A DNA stretch of 64,000 bases from Hoplostethus atlanticus (lineage: Eukaryota > Chordata > Actinopteri > Trachichthyiformes > Trachichthyidae): assembly GCA_034670405.1 (NCBI GenBank), contig JAXDDX010000013.1, positions 1 to 64,000 of the forward strand, given 5' to 3'. The notes under the pieces were generated by a model, which was not told the origin of the DNA, did not search any database, and saw only the letters and a list, made by a program, of their open reading frames with translations. Below, one piece after another: positions 21,587 to 32,954 of this stretch (position 1 is its first letter; each line of letters starts with the position of its first letter). Made by a program: the position numbers and the translations under genes.

Positions 21587-21806
21587 CTAAAATTAAAACA
21601 ACAAAACATCATTACAGACAGAAGTCTTTAGAACATAAAGAGGCCACTATACTTTATATAGGCTAAATTGCAACCAAACTCATTGGGTGAGATAATTTGG
21701 GATCGTGCATGGCTCGTGACATATTCAAAAAAAATCAATAAATAAAAATACCAACTTATTACACAGACCCAATGAGATCGAGACCTGTCCATGTTTGCCT
21801 TGTTTC

Positions 21807-22365
21807 TGTTACGATATCACAGGTTGGACCCAAATGCAGAACCGGACTCAGAGTTTGGATCAACAATGATTTATTGGGAAGGGGAAAACCGGGGGGTAGG
21901 CTGGAGCGGAGACAGGGGAAGGAGCTGGAGGCGGAAGCGGGGAGAAGCCAGAGGGACTGGTGGCGAGCGTGGCAGGCAGATGATGGACAGGTAGGCAGGC
22001 AGGGAGAAGAGCGGTATGGCTGGGTGATGGGTTGAGATCCTGGGGTGGAAGAGAGACACGGTTAGATAGGAAAGAATACACAGAGCTAGCGCTCACTCGT
22101 CGTAGAGGCCGGGACCGTGAGCTGACCACACTGGCTGAATCAACGATCTGGCGGTGAGTGGGAGGAAATCCGGGGTTTAAGTACTGGTGGTGATGATTAG
22201 ATGGATGGCAGGTGTGCGGGGTGGAACAGGTGAACGGGAGATGGTGATGAGCTGAGGAGGAGCCGGAGTCTGAAGCCACGCCCGCCAACACACACACACA
22301 CAGACAGACAGAGACAGACAGGTAGAGACAAGGGAAACACTGGAGGCACGGCTGAGACCGTGACA
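21807..22365 (-). mobile_element. Solo LTR-like element, antisense
   Basis: 559 bp bounded by TGTTACG and CGTGACA and flanked by a 5-bp duplication GTTTC (21802-21806, 22366-22370). Copy A at 6960-6975 has one GTTTC and no insertion. Read on the minus strand there is an AGTACTTAAACC box near 22173-22185 and an AATAAA at 21870-21875, the order of an LTR promoter and polyadenylation site. It is probably a solo LTR of a Ty3/Gypsy- or BEL-type element. The ORFs crossing it are low-complexity. Confidence 0.75.
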
Positions 22366-22440
22366 GTTTCTCCCCCACCCCAATGGGTCACAGTACTGGA
22401 AACAAAATGCATGCAAGATTCTGAGAAGGGTCCAGCTGCA

Positions 22441-24256
22441 GACCTCCACTCTCATCACCCTACCTCCACTCTCATCACCCTAGTTCTGTGAGCCAATGGG
22501 GTTTGAGACCTCCACTCTCAGTACCCTTCTGTGAGCTAATGGGGGTTGAGCATGAGTAGTGGGGTTCCGTTGTATGTACGTAAGTTGAAGTACGTAAACT
22601 TTCACTTATTTCACCTTAGCAGTCCACCAAAATCTGTTTCTGAACAATTTTGAGGCGAGAAATAAGCTATCCAGTTGCTGAATCTTCACTCATATTAGAT
22701 GTACAAGGCCTTATTTAAAAGTTTGTTCCGACTTTCGTAATTCAACGGCACTACTGCACTGCCGGTTGCCACCGCTTTCTTGGCCGTGCTTCCAGCTAGT
22801 GGGGGACACCGAAGCGAAGCAGCAAAGGCGAAAACGACTACACATGTAAGTAACGTAGTCTAATACTACTTTTATGTCATCAATTTTTATATTAATAATA
22901 TTACAATAATGCTGATAATGCTTTCATGTTTGTATTCAGAATAAACGCTTTGTAAATAAATGCATTTACGGATCCGACTGCTAGCCTATTAGCTTACTAC
23001 TATAATTTCCCATAGATGTTATCGAGTTAGCTAACATAAGCTTGCGATTTACAATGGCGTTATGCTGCATTCCCTCGTACTCGTACTTTACATTTGTAAC
23101 ATAATTCAGTTGATTTGTGCTCAACGTTACGAGATAAAAGTCTTTACTAGAGTGTGGTACTAGCCTCCTAACGTTAATGTAACTAGTTCACTGATATGCG
23201 CCGTTTCTCTTCACTAATGGCGCTGTAGTAGTAGATGTAGGTCTCTAGATGGTGGGGAAGGGAGAGGAAAGGAGAGGACAATAGTCTAGTCTAAAATAAC
23301 CAGATACCATGGTTGTAGAGTTTGTTTGTATCCTGCTAATGAATTCCTGTGCAATGTGTTGTGGTCAACAGAATGTGTGTTATTTGGTTAAAGTGGTTTT
23401 AAACCTCTGGCCATTGAGCCACATCTTAAAAATATTTTTGCTATTATATTTTAACCAGCCTATCTTAGCAATATAACACAGGGACTTTAAACTGTTTTTG
23501 TCTTGTAGACCATGGCAAGAGCGCACTCCTGGGAGCTAAGTGGGTAAAAAACCACCTCCACCGGCTGAAGGGAAATGTAAAAGAACCTCCCTATCTCATG
23601 TTGGGATTGACACGCCAAAAGGAAGTCGAGGAAAAACTTCTTCAGGCACACAATGAAGACCACGAGGAATTGATGGAGAATTTTTTGTTTGTACATTTGG
23701 TTCATGTCGGAAGTCAGAGACACTCTTGAAAGTTTCAAGGAACCTTGTGAAATAGTTGAATAAAATAATTAGCCTACCTACTGTGTTGTGAATGTTTTCT
23801 CTTTTTCAAGGTGTGCTTGGACCCCTTCAATCACCGCCTGCAGCTACACTGGAATTTGTCATTTTTTAAAATCTGATAGGTTTTACATAACTGGAGTGAC
23901 AATTATCAATTTAATATTTGTAATATATCACTGTGTGTGTGTGTGTGTATATATATATATAGTCTTCATATATTTATAGACTTCTGAAAGAAAATACAAT
24001 ACTAATATTGATGTAGTTTAATATTTGTAATATATATCGCAGTATATATAGTATTCATATATTTATAGACTTCTGAAAGAAAATACAATACAGTATAGTG
24101 AGGGTGATGAGCCCGGAGGTGGGTGAGCTCTGCTCTGAGGGTGATGAGCCCACCCTACTACTCATGCTCAACCCCCATTGGCTCACAGAAGGGTACTGAG
24201 AGTGGAGGTCTCAAACCCCATTGGCTCACAGAACTAGGGTGATGAGAGTGGAGGTC
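22441..24256. mobile_element. DNA transposon with ~100-bp TIRs and TGCA duplication
   Basis: Left arm 22441-22562 and right arm 24156-24256 are inverted copies, beginning GACCTCCACTCTCATCACCC; the left arm has an extra 20-bp tandem duplication. The flanks are TGCA at 22437-22440 and 24257-24260. The related sequence at 25197-25200 (GTGCAGGACTTCC) has a single TGCA. A 4-bp duplication would suit several DNA transposon groups; the interior is too short and decayed to classify. It includes a two-copy ~86-bp tandem repeat near 23967-24090. Confidence 0.8.
23509..23729 (+). pseudogene. Coding-like exon inside the 1.8-kb transposon
   Basis: After an acceptor TCTTGTAG (to 23508), an open frame of about 73 codons runs to TGA at 23727-23729; it includes a KWVKNHLHRLKG stretch. 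An AATAAA follows near 23759. It looks like the last exon of a gene carried by, or captured in, the element. No family is recognised, and no matching upstream coding exon is found between the TIRs. Confidence 0.35.
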
Positions 24257-24507
24257 TGCAGGACTTCCAGGAACTAAAGGGCACAAAGAGGTTTTCTAAA
24301 GGAGTATACTTGAGCAAACATATTACAGTTATTAGTTCAAATAATAACTCAAAGGACAATGCAAGGCCTTGTTGTGCTTTGGAGATGACTCTCAATGTCA
24401 ACTGTCATAAAGTAGGTACCAATCTCTTATCTTGACTTCTTCACTTCCTCCAAATTATTACACGAAAGAATGCTTGCAGTTTCCACTTCGGACACAAAAC
24501 TGGTGTG
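24257..24507 (+). repeat. Truncated duplicate of the FUT 5' exon region
   Basis: Matches 25197-25469 (for example AAAGGACAATGCAAGGCC and TCCACTTCGGACACAAA) but stops after GGTGTGC, before the splice donor. No FUT coding exon follows it directly. It is a leftover of a partial duplication or of a deleted FUT unit. Confidence 0.75.
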
Positions 24508-25196
24508 CTAACGTTAACCTAATGATACGTCCTTTCATGTTAACGTTACATGCACTTGGATTGTTTGCTAGTAGACTAACATTATCTTATAATGGACAGA
24601 AGCTAACATTAGCTAACTTTACATTAGCTATAGTTTTTCAACATTCGGTCTAAGTTGAACACCACATGAATATGATGGCTTTTATTGGCGGTTATTATAT
24701 AGGCATCTAACGTTAGCTAACGTTAGCTTGAGACTAACACTTTTTAACACGATATTTCAAAACTAACATTAAACATAGTATCTATATTATTCGTTAATGT
24801 TAATATTGATGTAAACATGTTACAAAACTTCATTTAAAATAGATTAGTCTTTTGCTCATGGCAATTTACCTCTGAAAACTTCCAGGTTTGGAACTAGGGG
24901 TCTCAGGAGGGAGGACTGCAGTTGGCCCCTTCTCGAAAGATGATTAGCCGAAATAAAAACTGATTGACAACTGGTTCAGGCGGCGTATTGGTGAAATTCG
25001 TTTTTGATTGACAGAGGATTGTAAGCCTTTGATTGGCCAATTGGCCAGCTCACAGTCTCTAGATCACTGATGATGCAAATTTAGCCCTGTTTCCTGGACT
25101 ATCATCTGGTGCTTTCAGCTGGTGTTTTCAGCTCTCTCTAGACCTCTTGGGACAAGGTCTAGAGAGAGCTGGTGTTTTCAGCTCTCTCTAGAGGAT
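24508..25196. other. Gene-free spacer with TAACGTTAGC repeats and a hairpin
   Basis: No coding sequence is recognised. TAACGTTAGC-type palindromes recur at 24705-24730. The GGTTCAGGCGG...TTTTTGATTGACAG stretch near 24972-25018 recurs at 28193-28242. Bases 25130-25145 and 25155-25170 form a perfect 16-bp inverted repeat with a 9-nt loop. Confidence 0.6.
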
Positions 25197-25596
25197 GTGC
25201 AGGACTTCCAGGAGCTAAAGGGCACAAAGAGGTTTGCTAAAGGATTATAAAGGATTATACTTTAGCAAAGGGGTTAACCCTTAGCAAACATATTACTGTT
25301 ATTAGTTCAAATAATAACTCAAAGGACAATGCAAGGCCGTGTTGTGCTTTGGAGATGACTCTCAATGTCAACTGTCATAAAGTAAGTACCAATCCCTTGT
25401 CTTGACTTCACTTTCTCCAAATTATTACACGAAGGAATGCTTGCAGTCTCCACTTCGGACACAAAGCTGGTGTGCCTGTTATGTTTTGCTCATAGGAGGA
25501 GAGAAGGGTGTTTGGATGTCGATTTCACTGAGAGGATCTGAACAATCTCATAGAATCCCCTGATGTTGTTTACTACAGCTTTTTTTCTACGTCAAG
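25197..25596 (+). other. 5' UTR exon region of FUT copy 2
   Basis: Counterpart of 12843-13094, ending at the CAAG|GTGAGA donor (intron from 25597). The intron to the coding exon is only 291 bp (25597-25887), against 4466 bp in copy 1. The true 5' end of the exon is unknown. Confidence 0.6.
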
Positions 25597-25895
25597 GTGA
25601 GATATGTACTCAAATTTAATTACGATATTGTCTATGCCATCATGAATTACAAGATTCAAAACTGATGTTTCAAACTTTAAAAACTTTTGAGTTGTGGCGT
25701 GGATCCCATTTCATAAATGGTGCGCTATTCATGAACAGAGCTTAGAAGGAATATAATGTGAACAGCTTCCGTGCTGAAGCCTGGCTCTTACTGTATATTC
25801 TCACAACAAGGAAGTAGCATGCAGCCTGAATCAGACACCACCATTCTTAAATCAGATGTTCTGTTTGAATTCAATTCTCTCTTATAGGGTAAGCC

Positions 25896-27011
25896 ATGTC
25901 CTCCTCAGTCTCCCAGTGGACCAAGCTACGTCACTTTGTCTTCGGCAGCCTAATAGTGTTTTGTTCACTGGGTCTTTTCTTCATATACTACCAACCAGAC
26001 ATCAGATTCCCCTATTGTGGCACTTGCAATGTCTCTGAAAACAAGACAGACCATCCTTCCTGTCCTACAGTACAATACAGTCCAACCCAGAAGATCCAGG
26101 TTGCAGATGGGGAAGCAGAGCATGACACTATCATGTTGATCTGGATGTGGCCTTTTGGCGTCAGGAACTCTTTTGAACTCAGCTGCAGTGTGTTTAATAT
26201 CACAGGTTGTCACATGACAGATGACAAGACTCTTTACAGCAAGGCCCACGGTGTCTTATTCCATCACTGGGACATCGATCTGGCCAACATGCCGAAGGAG
26301 CCTCGGCCCTGGTTTCAGAAATGGGTGTGGTTAAATATGGAGTCACCTGCAATCACACATCTAATTCCTCAGCTGGATCACTTATTCAACGTGACATGCA
26401 ATTATCGCCCTGGTTCAGATGTTCCAGTACTGTATGGGAACTTATTACCAGTGACAAATGAGGCTATGAGTTTCAAACTGCCAGCGAAGGACAAATTGGC
26501 CTGCTGGATCGTGAGCCATTGGAACGAAAACTTCAAGAGAGTTCATTTCTACAATGAGTTAAAAAAGTATATCAAGATAGAGGTTTATGGGAGAGCCTTT
26601 GATCGACATGTAAATGCCACAGACTTTTCAAAGATAATATCTAGTTGTAAATTCTACCTAGCGTTTGAAAACGCTATCAGCAAAGACTACATCACAGAGA
26701 AGTTATACAATCCTATGATGATGGGGACTGTACCAGTAGTGCTGGGCCCTCCGAGATTAAATTACGAGGCTTATGTCCCAGGAGATTCTTTCATCCATGT
26801 AGATGACTTTGCCTCTCCAAAGGAGCTGGCAGAGAGGCTGCTTTACCTCGACCAGCATCATGCTGAGTACATGAGTTACTTTCACTGGAGAGAAAGATTT
26901 AAGGCCAGGATATCAAGCTTGCAAGAAAACGCTTGCAGATCATGTAATTACTTACAAAAAAACAGAGGCTACCAAGTGTTTAATAACCTAAACAAATGGT
27001 ACTGGGGTTAA
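25896..27011 (+). CDS. fut9-like: Alpha-1,3-fucosyltransferase, FUT9-like, copy 2
   Basis: A 371-aa GT10 fucosyltransferase in a single coding exon (acceptor CTTATAG ends at 25887). The type II signal anchor, donor-site motif and C-terminal CRSC are as in copy 1. It keeps the WPFG glycine at residue 88. It has Asn at 45, making an extra N-V-S glycosylation sequon that copy 1 lacks. The other differences are R12, H13, F14, I30, Y32 and D128. From codon 129 to the stop (26280-27011) I see no base difference from copy 1. Of the two, this copy looks more likely to be fully active. Confidence 0.94.
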   Translation: MSSSVSQWTKLRHFVFGSLIVFCSLGLFFIYYQPDIRFPYCGTCNVSENKTDHPSCPTVQYSPTQKIQVADGEAEHDTIMLIWMWPFGVRNSFELSCSVFNITGCHMTDDKTLYSKAHGVLFHHWDIDLANMPKEPRPWFQKWVWLNMESPAITHLIPQLDHLFNVTCNYRPGSDVPVLYGNLLPVTNEAMSFKLPAKDKLACWIVSHWNENFKRVHFYNELKKYIKIEVYGRAFDRHVNATDFSKIISSCKFYLAFENAISKDYITEKLYNPMMMGTVPVVLGPPRLNYEAYVPGDSFIHVDDFASPKELAERLLYLDQHHAEYMSYFHWRERFKARISSLQENACRSCNYLQKNRGYQVFNNLNKWYWG

Positions 27012-27490
27012 ACATATATATATATATGGGTGATTCTACAGAAGTGGTTCAAATTGTGGTGGTTCAAATCGATTTTTCATGTTTTTTGCATTATATAAGA
27101 AAACATATTGGCCAATCTCAGGCACTCAAATAATTATGGGTGGATTGTTAAGACATGGACTGTGAAGGTATGCCACCCTATTATCACAAAATGTTCAGAT
27201 ATTCTGTGTCCCTTATTCCATCATATTATTTTTTGTTCTTCAGATAATAATAAAACAATTATTGATGAGAGAATGTGTCTTGTCTATTTAGAACGGCACT
27301 TACCAAAATGTTAATGATAACAGAATTTTGCACAAAAAATAAGTGTGCTGTTAATACTCTTCATCTCTTCGAATTAACACAAAAACATGAAAAACATTCA
27401 ACTTTGTTCTCAAATTATTATTTAAAAAAAACCTGTCTAACAGGGTGGAACAGGAATAACAGGGTGGGACAGAACCTAACAGGGTGGAAT
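27012..27490. repeat. FUT-array downstream module, copy C (shortened)
   Basis: After a short (AT)n run and about 50 bp of FUT 3' flank, the sequence jumps to the module shared with 240-719 and 19580-20057, with internal deletions. This marks the right end of the clear tandem repeat. Confidence 0.8.
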
Positions 27491-28189
27491 TACCACCAAT
27501 GGGTTTTCAACGAAGGAAAACACACTCTCTCAAATGTCTATACTATCATTTGGACTACAGGATATTTTTCATTATGTTTTCTCTGTTGGGTGTAGCAAGA
27601 AGTACACACATCCAAGAATGTTTCAAATCAGGTGCAGGACAGAGACAAAATCTGGGACAAGAAAGAGAATGTCCACATCGAAAATAGCTCGCAGTTGTGT
27701 TTATTATTTTCAGGTTTTAACAATGACTATGTAAACCGGTATATTGAATGCATTTCATTTGATTTCACTTCATTTAATTTGTATTATGATGACTACATTG
27801 CATTTTGTCAATAGAAACGACACACATAGGCACACAAGTGAGAAAGGAAAAAATTATGAGCTTTGAGGACATCTGTAGTTCATATTATACAAACGATGAT
27901 TTCCCCTCATGTAAACTTAGTAGACCAGAGAAGACAAAGAAGTTAGATTATTTTATAAATATAATAATAGGTAAAATGATTCATGCATTTTTTTCAAGCC
28001 TTCTTTTAGTAATTTAATTTACCTCTTTACTGGAATTGTCAAAATGTTCAGTGTATTTTTTGGTCATTGTATTTTCCTTTCAGAAACAGAAATAAAAATG
28101 TCATGAAAATGAAAAATGAGTGGTTCTTTAATTTCATTTTAAAATCCAATGATGAAAAAGAGATATACAAGGCATTTTTCTTTTTCATC
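27491..28189. other. Unassigned intergenic stretch
   Basis: AT-rich. Several short open frames near 27484-28017 have no recognisable domain. Nothing supported. Confidence 0.4.
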
Positions 28190-28880
28190 TGGTTCAGGCG
28201 GTGTATTGGTGAAATTCGTTTTTGATTGACAGATGAATGTAAGCCTGATTGGCCAAATTAAAGAATGATTGACAGTTGCCACGCCCATCCCCGCCCCCTC
28301 TCAAGTCTCCGGTCTGCAGAGATACATACTTGAAGTATTTAGGCCTAGCCTATACTACATTATTGCTTTATGCTTCATTTCGAGTCAACCGAAGAGGTTG
28401 TGATGATACAGCAGGCTAACAATAAATATTCGTCAAGATCGTCGCCTTGGGTTCGCAATTGGTGTGCCTGTTTAAAATGTTGATTAAAAACGTTGCTGTC
28501 TGTTGATACTTTCATCCTTTGAGCTAAAAAATGTTTTTGTCGTAACAGCTGACTTGACATGTGACTCTAGATACCACAAATACATACTATAAATCATATA
28601 CTGATGCGATTAATACCATGTTGTGTTGACTGCTACTATTCCTGGCTCATCCATGGCCTGGTAACTGGTGAATTGACTTGCATCAATTTATATAATATGA
28701 TCATATTTATTCATCACTTTTCAGAGAAATGTAGAGCATTTATATAAACTGAATAATACAAATATATTCATAGCATTTACCTGAATAATGAATATTTATG
28801 TTTTTATAATAGCTAACCCTCTTCTGCCCTCCTCCTATTCCTCCTTGGAGGAATATGTAAAAGAACTTTTGTTTCTTGCC
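28190..28880. repeat. Third copy of array spacer sequence
   Basis: Parts match 20170-20730 (GGCCTAGCCTATACTACATT onward) and 24972-25018. It extends the duplicated locus to about 28.9 kb, after which the sequence becomes unique. Confidence 0.7.
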
Positions 28881-29139
28881 CACCGCCATCAGACTATACA
28901 ACTCATCCCTGGACTAACCCTAACGGCTAAAACGTGGGTGACCCCAAATTTTTTTTCATTTTGGTCCATGTAAACCTTTTGCTCAGCTTGATAGGGTATG
29001 GGGTTAAGGTTATGAGCACCCTTAAAAGGGAAGATAAGGTATATATTAGGTTATTTCATCATATGGTTATAATACAGCTAACGTAACTTAAAATAATAGT
29101 AGCTGGTATGTGTTTATCCCTAACTTAATCAACCCCTGT

Positions 29140-29459
29140 GTGTGTGTTTAACACAGACTACGAGTGGACCCAGAAACAGACAGAGGCTGAAGGCATAAGG
29201 CAAAGCTAGTAACTAACACACTGGGTCTACACATGGGCACTAGAACAACAGGCATCGTGGCAGTAGGCAAAATGACAAACTAGCAGTGTCCATGTATGAG
29301 GACAGAGCTAATATACACTGTGGTAGAGGAGGGATTGGAATCAACTGTGCTGCCCTGGCAGACAGGAGCCCTCAGACACACACAACACAGGGAGACAGGA
29401 GCAAGAAAAGGGACTAGGAAACAGGGGCAGGTGAGGATGAAGGCAGAGCAGCTGTGACA
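29140..29459 (-). mobile_element. Possible decayed LTR, related to the solo LTR
   Basis: Shares layout with 21807-22365: an ACACAGACTACGAGTGGACCCAG-like start, here diverged; a minus-strand TATATTAGCTC box near 29308; and a CTGTGACAG end. No target duplication is found. Weak. Confidence 0.25.
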
Positions 29460-32400
29460 GTGTGTGTTGATTATGATTACCAATAGGAATTACTGTAGGC
29501 CTAAGCTTAATGTGATCTGTTAGCTCTTTGTTAATTAGGATTGTCATGACTTCAGTGACATATATATATACACACACCACCCAGTTAAAACCACAATGAG
29601 TCCTGTAATAAGGTTGAAGAGACATGGCAAAACACACACACACACACACACCACTACCCCTACCAATGATGCATTTCATCATTGCAGATGAAAATAAACT
29701 ATTTTTCTAAAAACGTCTCTATGGAGAATCTCATTAATTTCTCTCAGCGTTACCTACCACCAGGGGGCGACTCTATTACTTTCCCTCCGTATAGTAGCTG
29801 CATGATAGTTTAAAGGATATTTGTTATATTCATTATAGTATCACGACAGCTCTTTTTCGTAAAAGGCACTGTAAGAAAAATGTGGTTACTATTACTATTA
29901 TTCTTAGCTGTTTTCTTCTCGGCACAAACACACGCGCACACACATACACACACACGCTCACGCCAACTGAGGTCATATCCGTAAACAAATACGTCCCACG
30001 TGAAGCGGAGTGGAGCATTCTATTGGCTAAGTGTGGCATCCTGTACTGTACTGCTCGACCCTGACACAACGTATACGTTTTATTTTACGTGTAGCAATTT
30101 CTTAGGTCATACTCCTTTTTAAAATAAAATGATTCAATCGAGCACTCTACTCATAACCACGAGATTGCCCTTGCTTTCACGAGACTGCTCGAGATTGGTC
30201 TTGCTTTGCCGTTGAACACCCCTACGTGTGGAATGGTTTGTCCTGTTTGCCCACAGAGCCAGCTGGAGGACCGAAGGACCTTTAAACGAAGAGAAGCACT
30301 GTACACGACACCAACGACTCTATTCCTCACAATTGAGATATTTTTGGCGTCAGTCTCCCTTAACGGAGACTCGAATGAGGTAAAAGACCATTTTGAATAA
30401 CACATTTCACTCTAATTATGATTTAAAGTCAGTCGGGTGGCTTCGTAGCTGGGTAACCTTTACGGTAGTCGATGCAGTTCGCTTTGTTGTGGAGCGGAAA
30501 CTTGAGTTCACTCGTCGAAGGTTAAACAAAATACTTAAACTTGCTCCATAAAATGAATTGCTGTATTTGTGATTTAATTTCGAATGTTCTAATCTAATCC
30601 GTCAACTATAGAGACTTCAATCTAAACGTTACGCAAAAACAAAAAATGGTGACTTTTACAGTTACTTCAGTTAATCTGTATACTTCAGGAATTGCATTAT
30701 GTTTTTAGTTGAACTGACTTCTTGGATTGGTTCTAGCAAGGAGGCTCTTTTTTTGGTTCTGTACCACAGATCACGTGTACTCATCACTGACGCGTGTATG
30801 TTTTTTTTTGTTTTTTTTGTTTTTTTTGTCTTATCCATGTAACCAAAGATTTTCCTTGTACGGCTCATCCGTACAACCAATCAGAAGAGTCCCTGTGTAG
30901 TTAGTCCAGCCCCCTAGCGCACTACTTTGTTTACATTATGTTGCTTGCAGGACTGATAAACTATTCGTAGGTCTTTATTCCAGAAGCCAAATTGTATTAA
31001 AATTCGGTAAATATTGCAAAGGAAAGCAGGTGTTAGGCATATTGCAAAACCATTGGGTACATGTTTCTGCATCAGTTCTCAACACCTTTCTATACAGAAA
31101 TTCATATATACTTAAGAATATGTTTAGAATACAAAAAATGCCCCCAACATGTATTGTAGATGACGTTTATTCAAAACATATTTTGCCTTTCCAAAATATA
31201 TTTTGGATATACTTGCAGATATACTGTCAGCATATAGGAATGCAGTTCCTAGTGTACAAATATATTTCAAATGAATGTTATTGACATGTACATATACCTT
31301 TTTTGGCCAACTTTTGTGTATTTTGAAACATCTTTTAATATCTGCATATATTTATATGAATATTGTGCAGTATGGGTCTAGTGTAATGGTATTTCATTTC
31401 ATGCTGCCGAACATTCAAGGTACTTAAAGAGGCTGTCATAACGAAGCAGCAGATGACAGAGTAGACCTAATCCTTAATCAGTTCTCTTGACAGCATTGGA
31501 CCCATCACTTAAGATAATCTCTGAAAATTGGCCTGCTGCTTCACTGTGACCTAGCTGTCAAGTCTGGCGGATGATGTAATGAATAGGCTTGGGACGCAGC
31601 AGGGGGGCATGTATGCTATACAGGGAAGTCACAGACACCCCCTCCTCATGCTATCTTTAAACCAAGAGAGCAGCAAGGGAGTGTGCACTCATATTTGGCA
31701 AGAGATAAATGAGACCAAGAACAGGAACACCCAAGGGTCACCCTCCCAGTACTGTGTGGGTCAGATAATAGAAAGACTACCGCATTGCAGGCCTATAAGT
31801 GGGTAAAACTTTGGGAATTAATTTAAATAATTAAGCCACGTTTTAGTGTTGTTATTTATACAAGTGTGGTGAACTGTTTCCTATTGTTTGTTGGGATATG
31901 AATCAATGGAGCCACAATGCTGTGAGTTTCCTTATTGAGACATACCAGCCCAAATATCATCATTTCTCATCTTTCCTCATTGCTACCCTAAATTGGAATT
32001 CCTACTAACACCACTAATGGTAGATGTTTGGGTTTTCCCACAGCAGAATAGGTTGTTGTTGGGCTATAGTCTAATTTTCTTACTCTTCCTGATAAACAGA
32101 GCCGTCCCAATGCTCATGGCATTACCTTTGGTGAGGATGAGAGACATGTTAGTGAGGTGTAACTGGATCTCTTTGACGGTTGAGAAGCCCACTGTTGTCC
32201 CATGTTACCCTGGAGACACCTTTGATCTCAGCCAGCCCAGAACACGGTGTCCTTTATGTCCTAGAGGAAAACAGGCTTATGTTTAACCCTAGTTATGGAA
32301 ATGAGCTGTTTTGTGTCTCACGTTTGCATAGCAGTGTTGACCCCACTGAAATAAGCACACATTCAGTTCAGGTCAAAATTCCTTCAAGTATGTTACCATA

Positions 32401-32940
32401 GCTTCTTCATGGGTGCATGTCTAAGGTGTTGATACTTGGAGCTGTGCAACAGAGCAACTGTCTCTCCATTTCCATGGCTACTGGTCCACCAGCTGTTTTA
32501 TTGAGGGTGTTTGGTGTTTTTGTTCCACTCTGTTATCTCCCCTAGCAACTAGCCAGGTGAAAAATAAATGGTACTTCTCTCTCACTATCGCTCTCTCTCA
32601 GACTCACGGGTAGAGCTAACTTTATTTTTTCATTTTAGTTAATCCTGCTCCTTAAATTTTCACTTTCAATCAGCAATTCTCGGAAAAAAAATAGTCAGAG
32701 ATATGTTGTCGGTATTCCTGTTGAAGCAGCCAAATAGTCCAGCTAAAGGAATGTTAAACTTGTTCAACAAGTTAAAACCATAAACTCCACTCCTAATAGT
32801 TTGCTGTAAAACCAGGCCATTGTCTTTTAAACATAAGCAGAGAGTTGCTGAAAAAGTTGAGTAATGGAAATGGATAATAATTCCATCAGCCTAGCTATTG
32901 GACCAACATGCTAAAGTGTGACGACCAACTTATTATCTGC
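29460..32940. other. Intergenic region and 5' part of tcp11l2
   Basis: Unique sequence with (CA)n patches at 29628-29652 and 29928-29955, an ATTGG (CCAAT) box at about 30020-30025, and a T-rich tract near 30800-30830. It should contain the tcp11l2 promoter and first exon. No other gene is recognised. Confidence 0.5.
30240..30379 (+). other. tcp11l2: Candidate tcp11l2 untranslated first exon
   Basis: A segment ending GAATGAG|GTAAAAG gives a usable donor at 30380. The coding exon of tcp11l2 starts after an acceptor at 32941. Only position and the donor support this. Confidence 0.25.
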
Positions 32941-32954
32941 AGCTCTAGCCCAGC

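Noticed and set aside
21772..22458. Overlapping ORFs on both strands rich in Arg/Gly or Ser/Pro
   Set aside because: They lie across the solo LTR-like insertion, have no domains and exist in all frames because the sequence is GC-rich.
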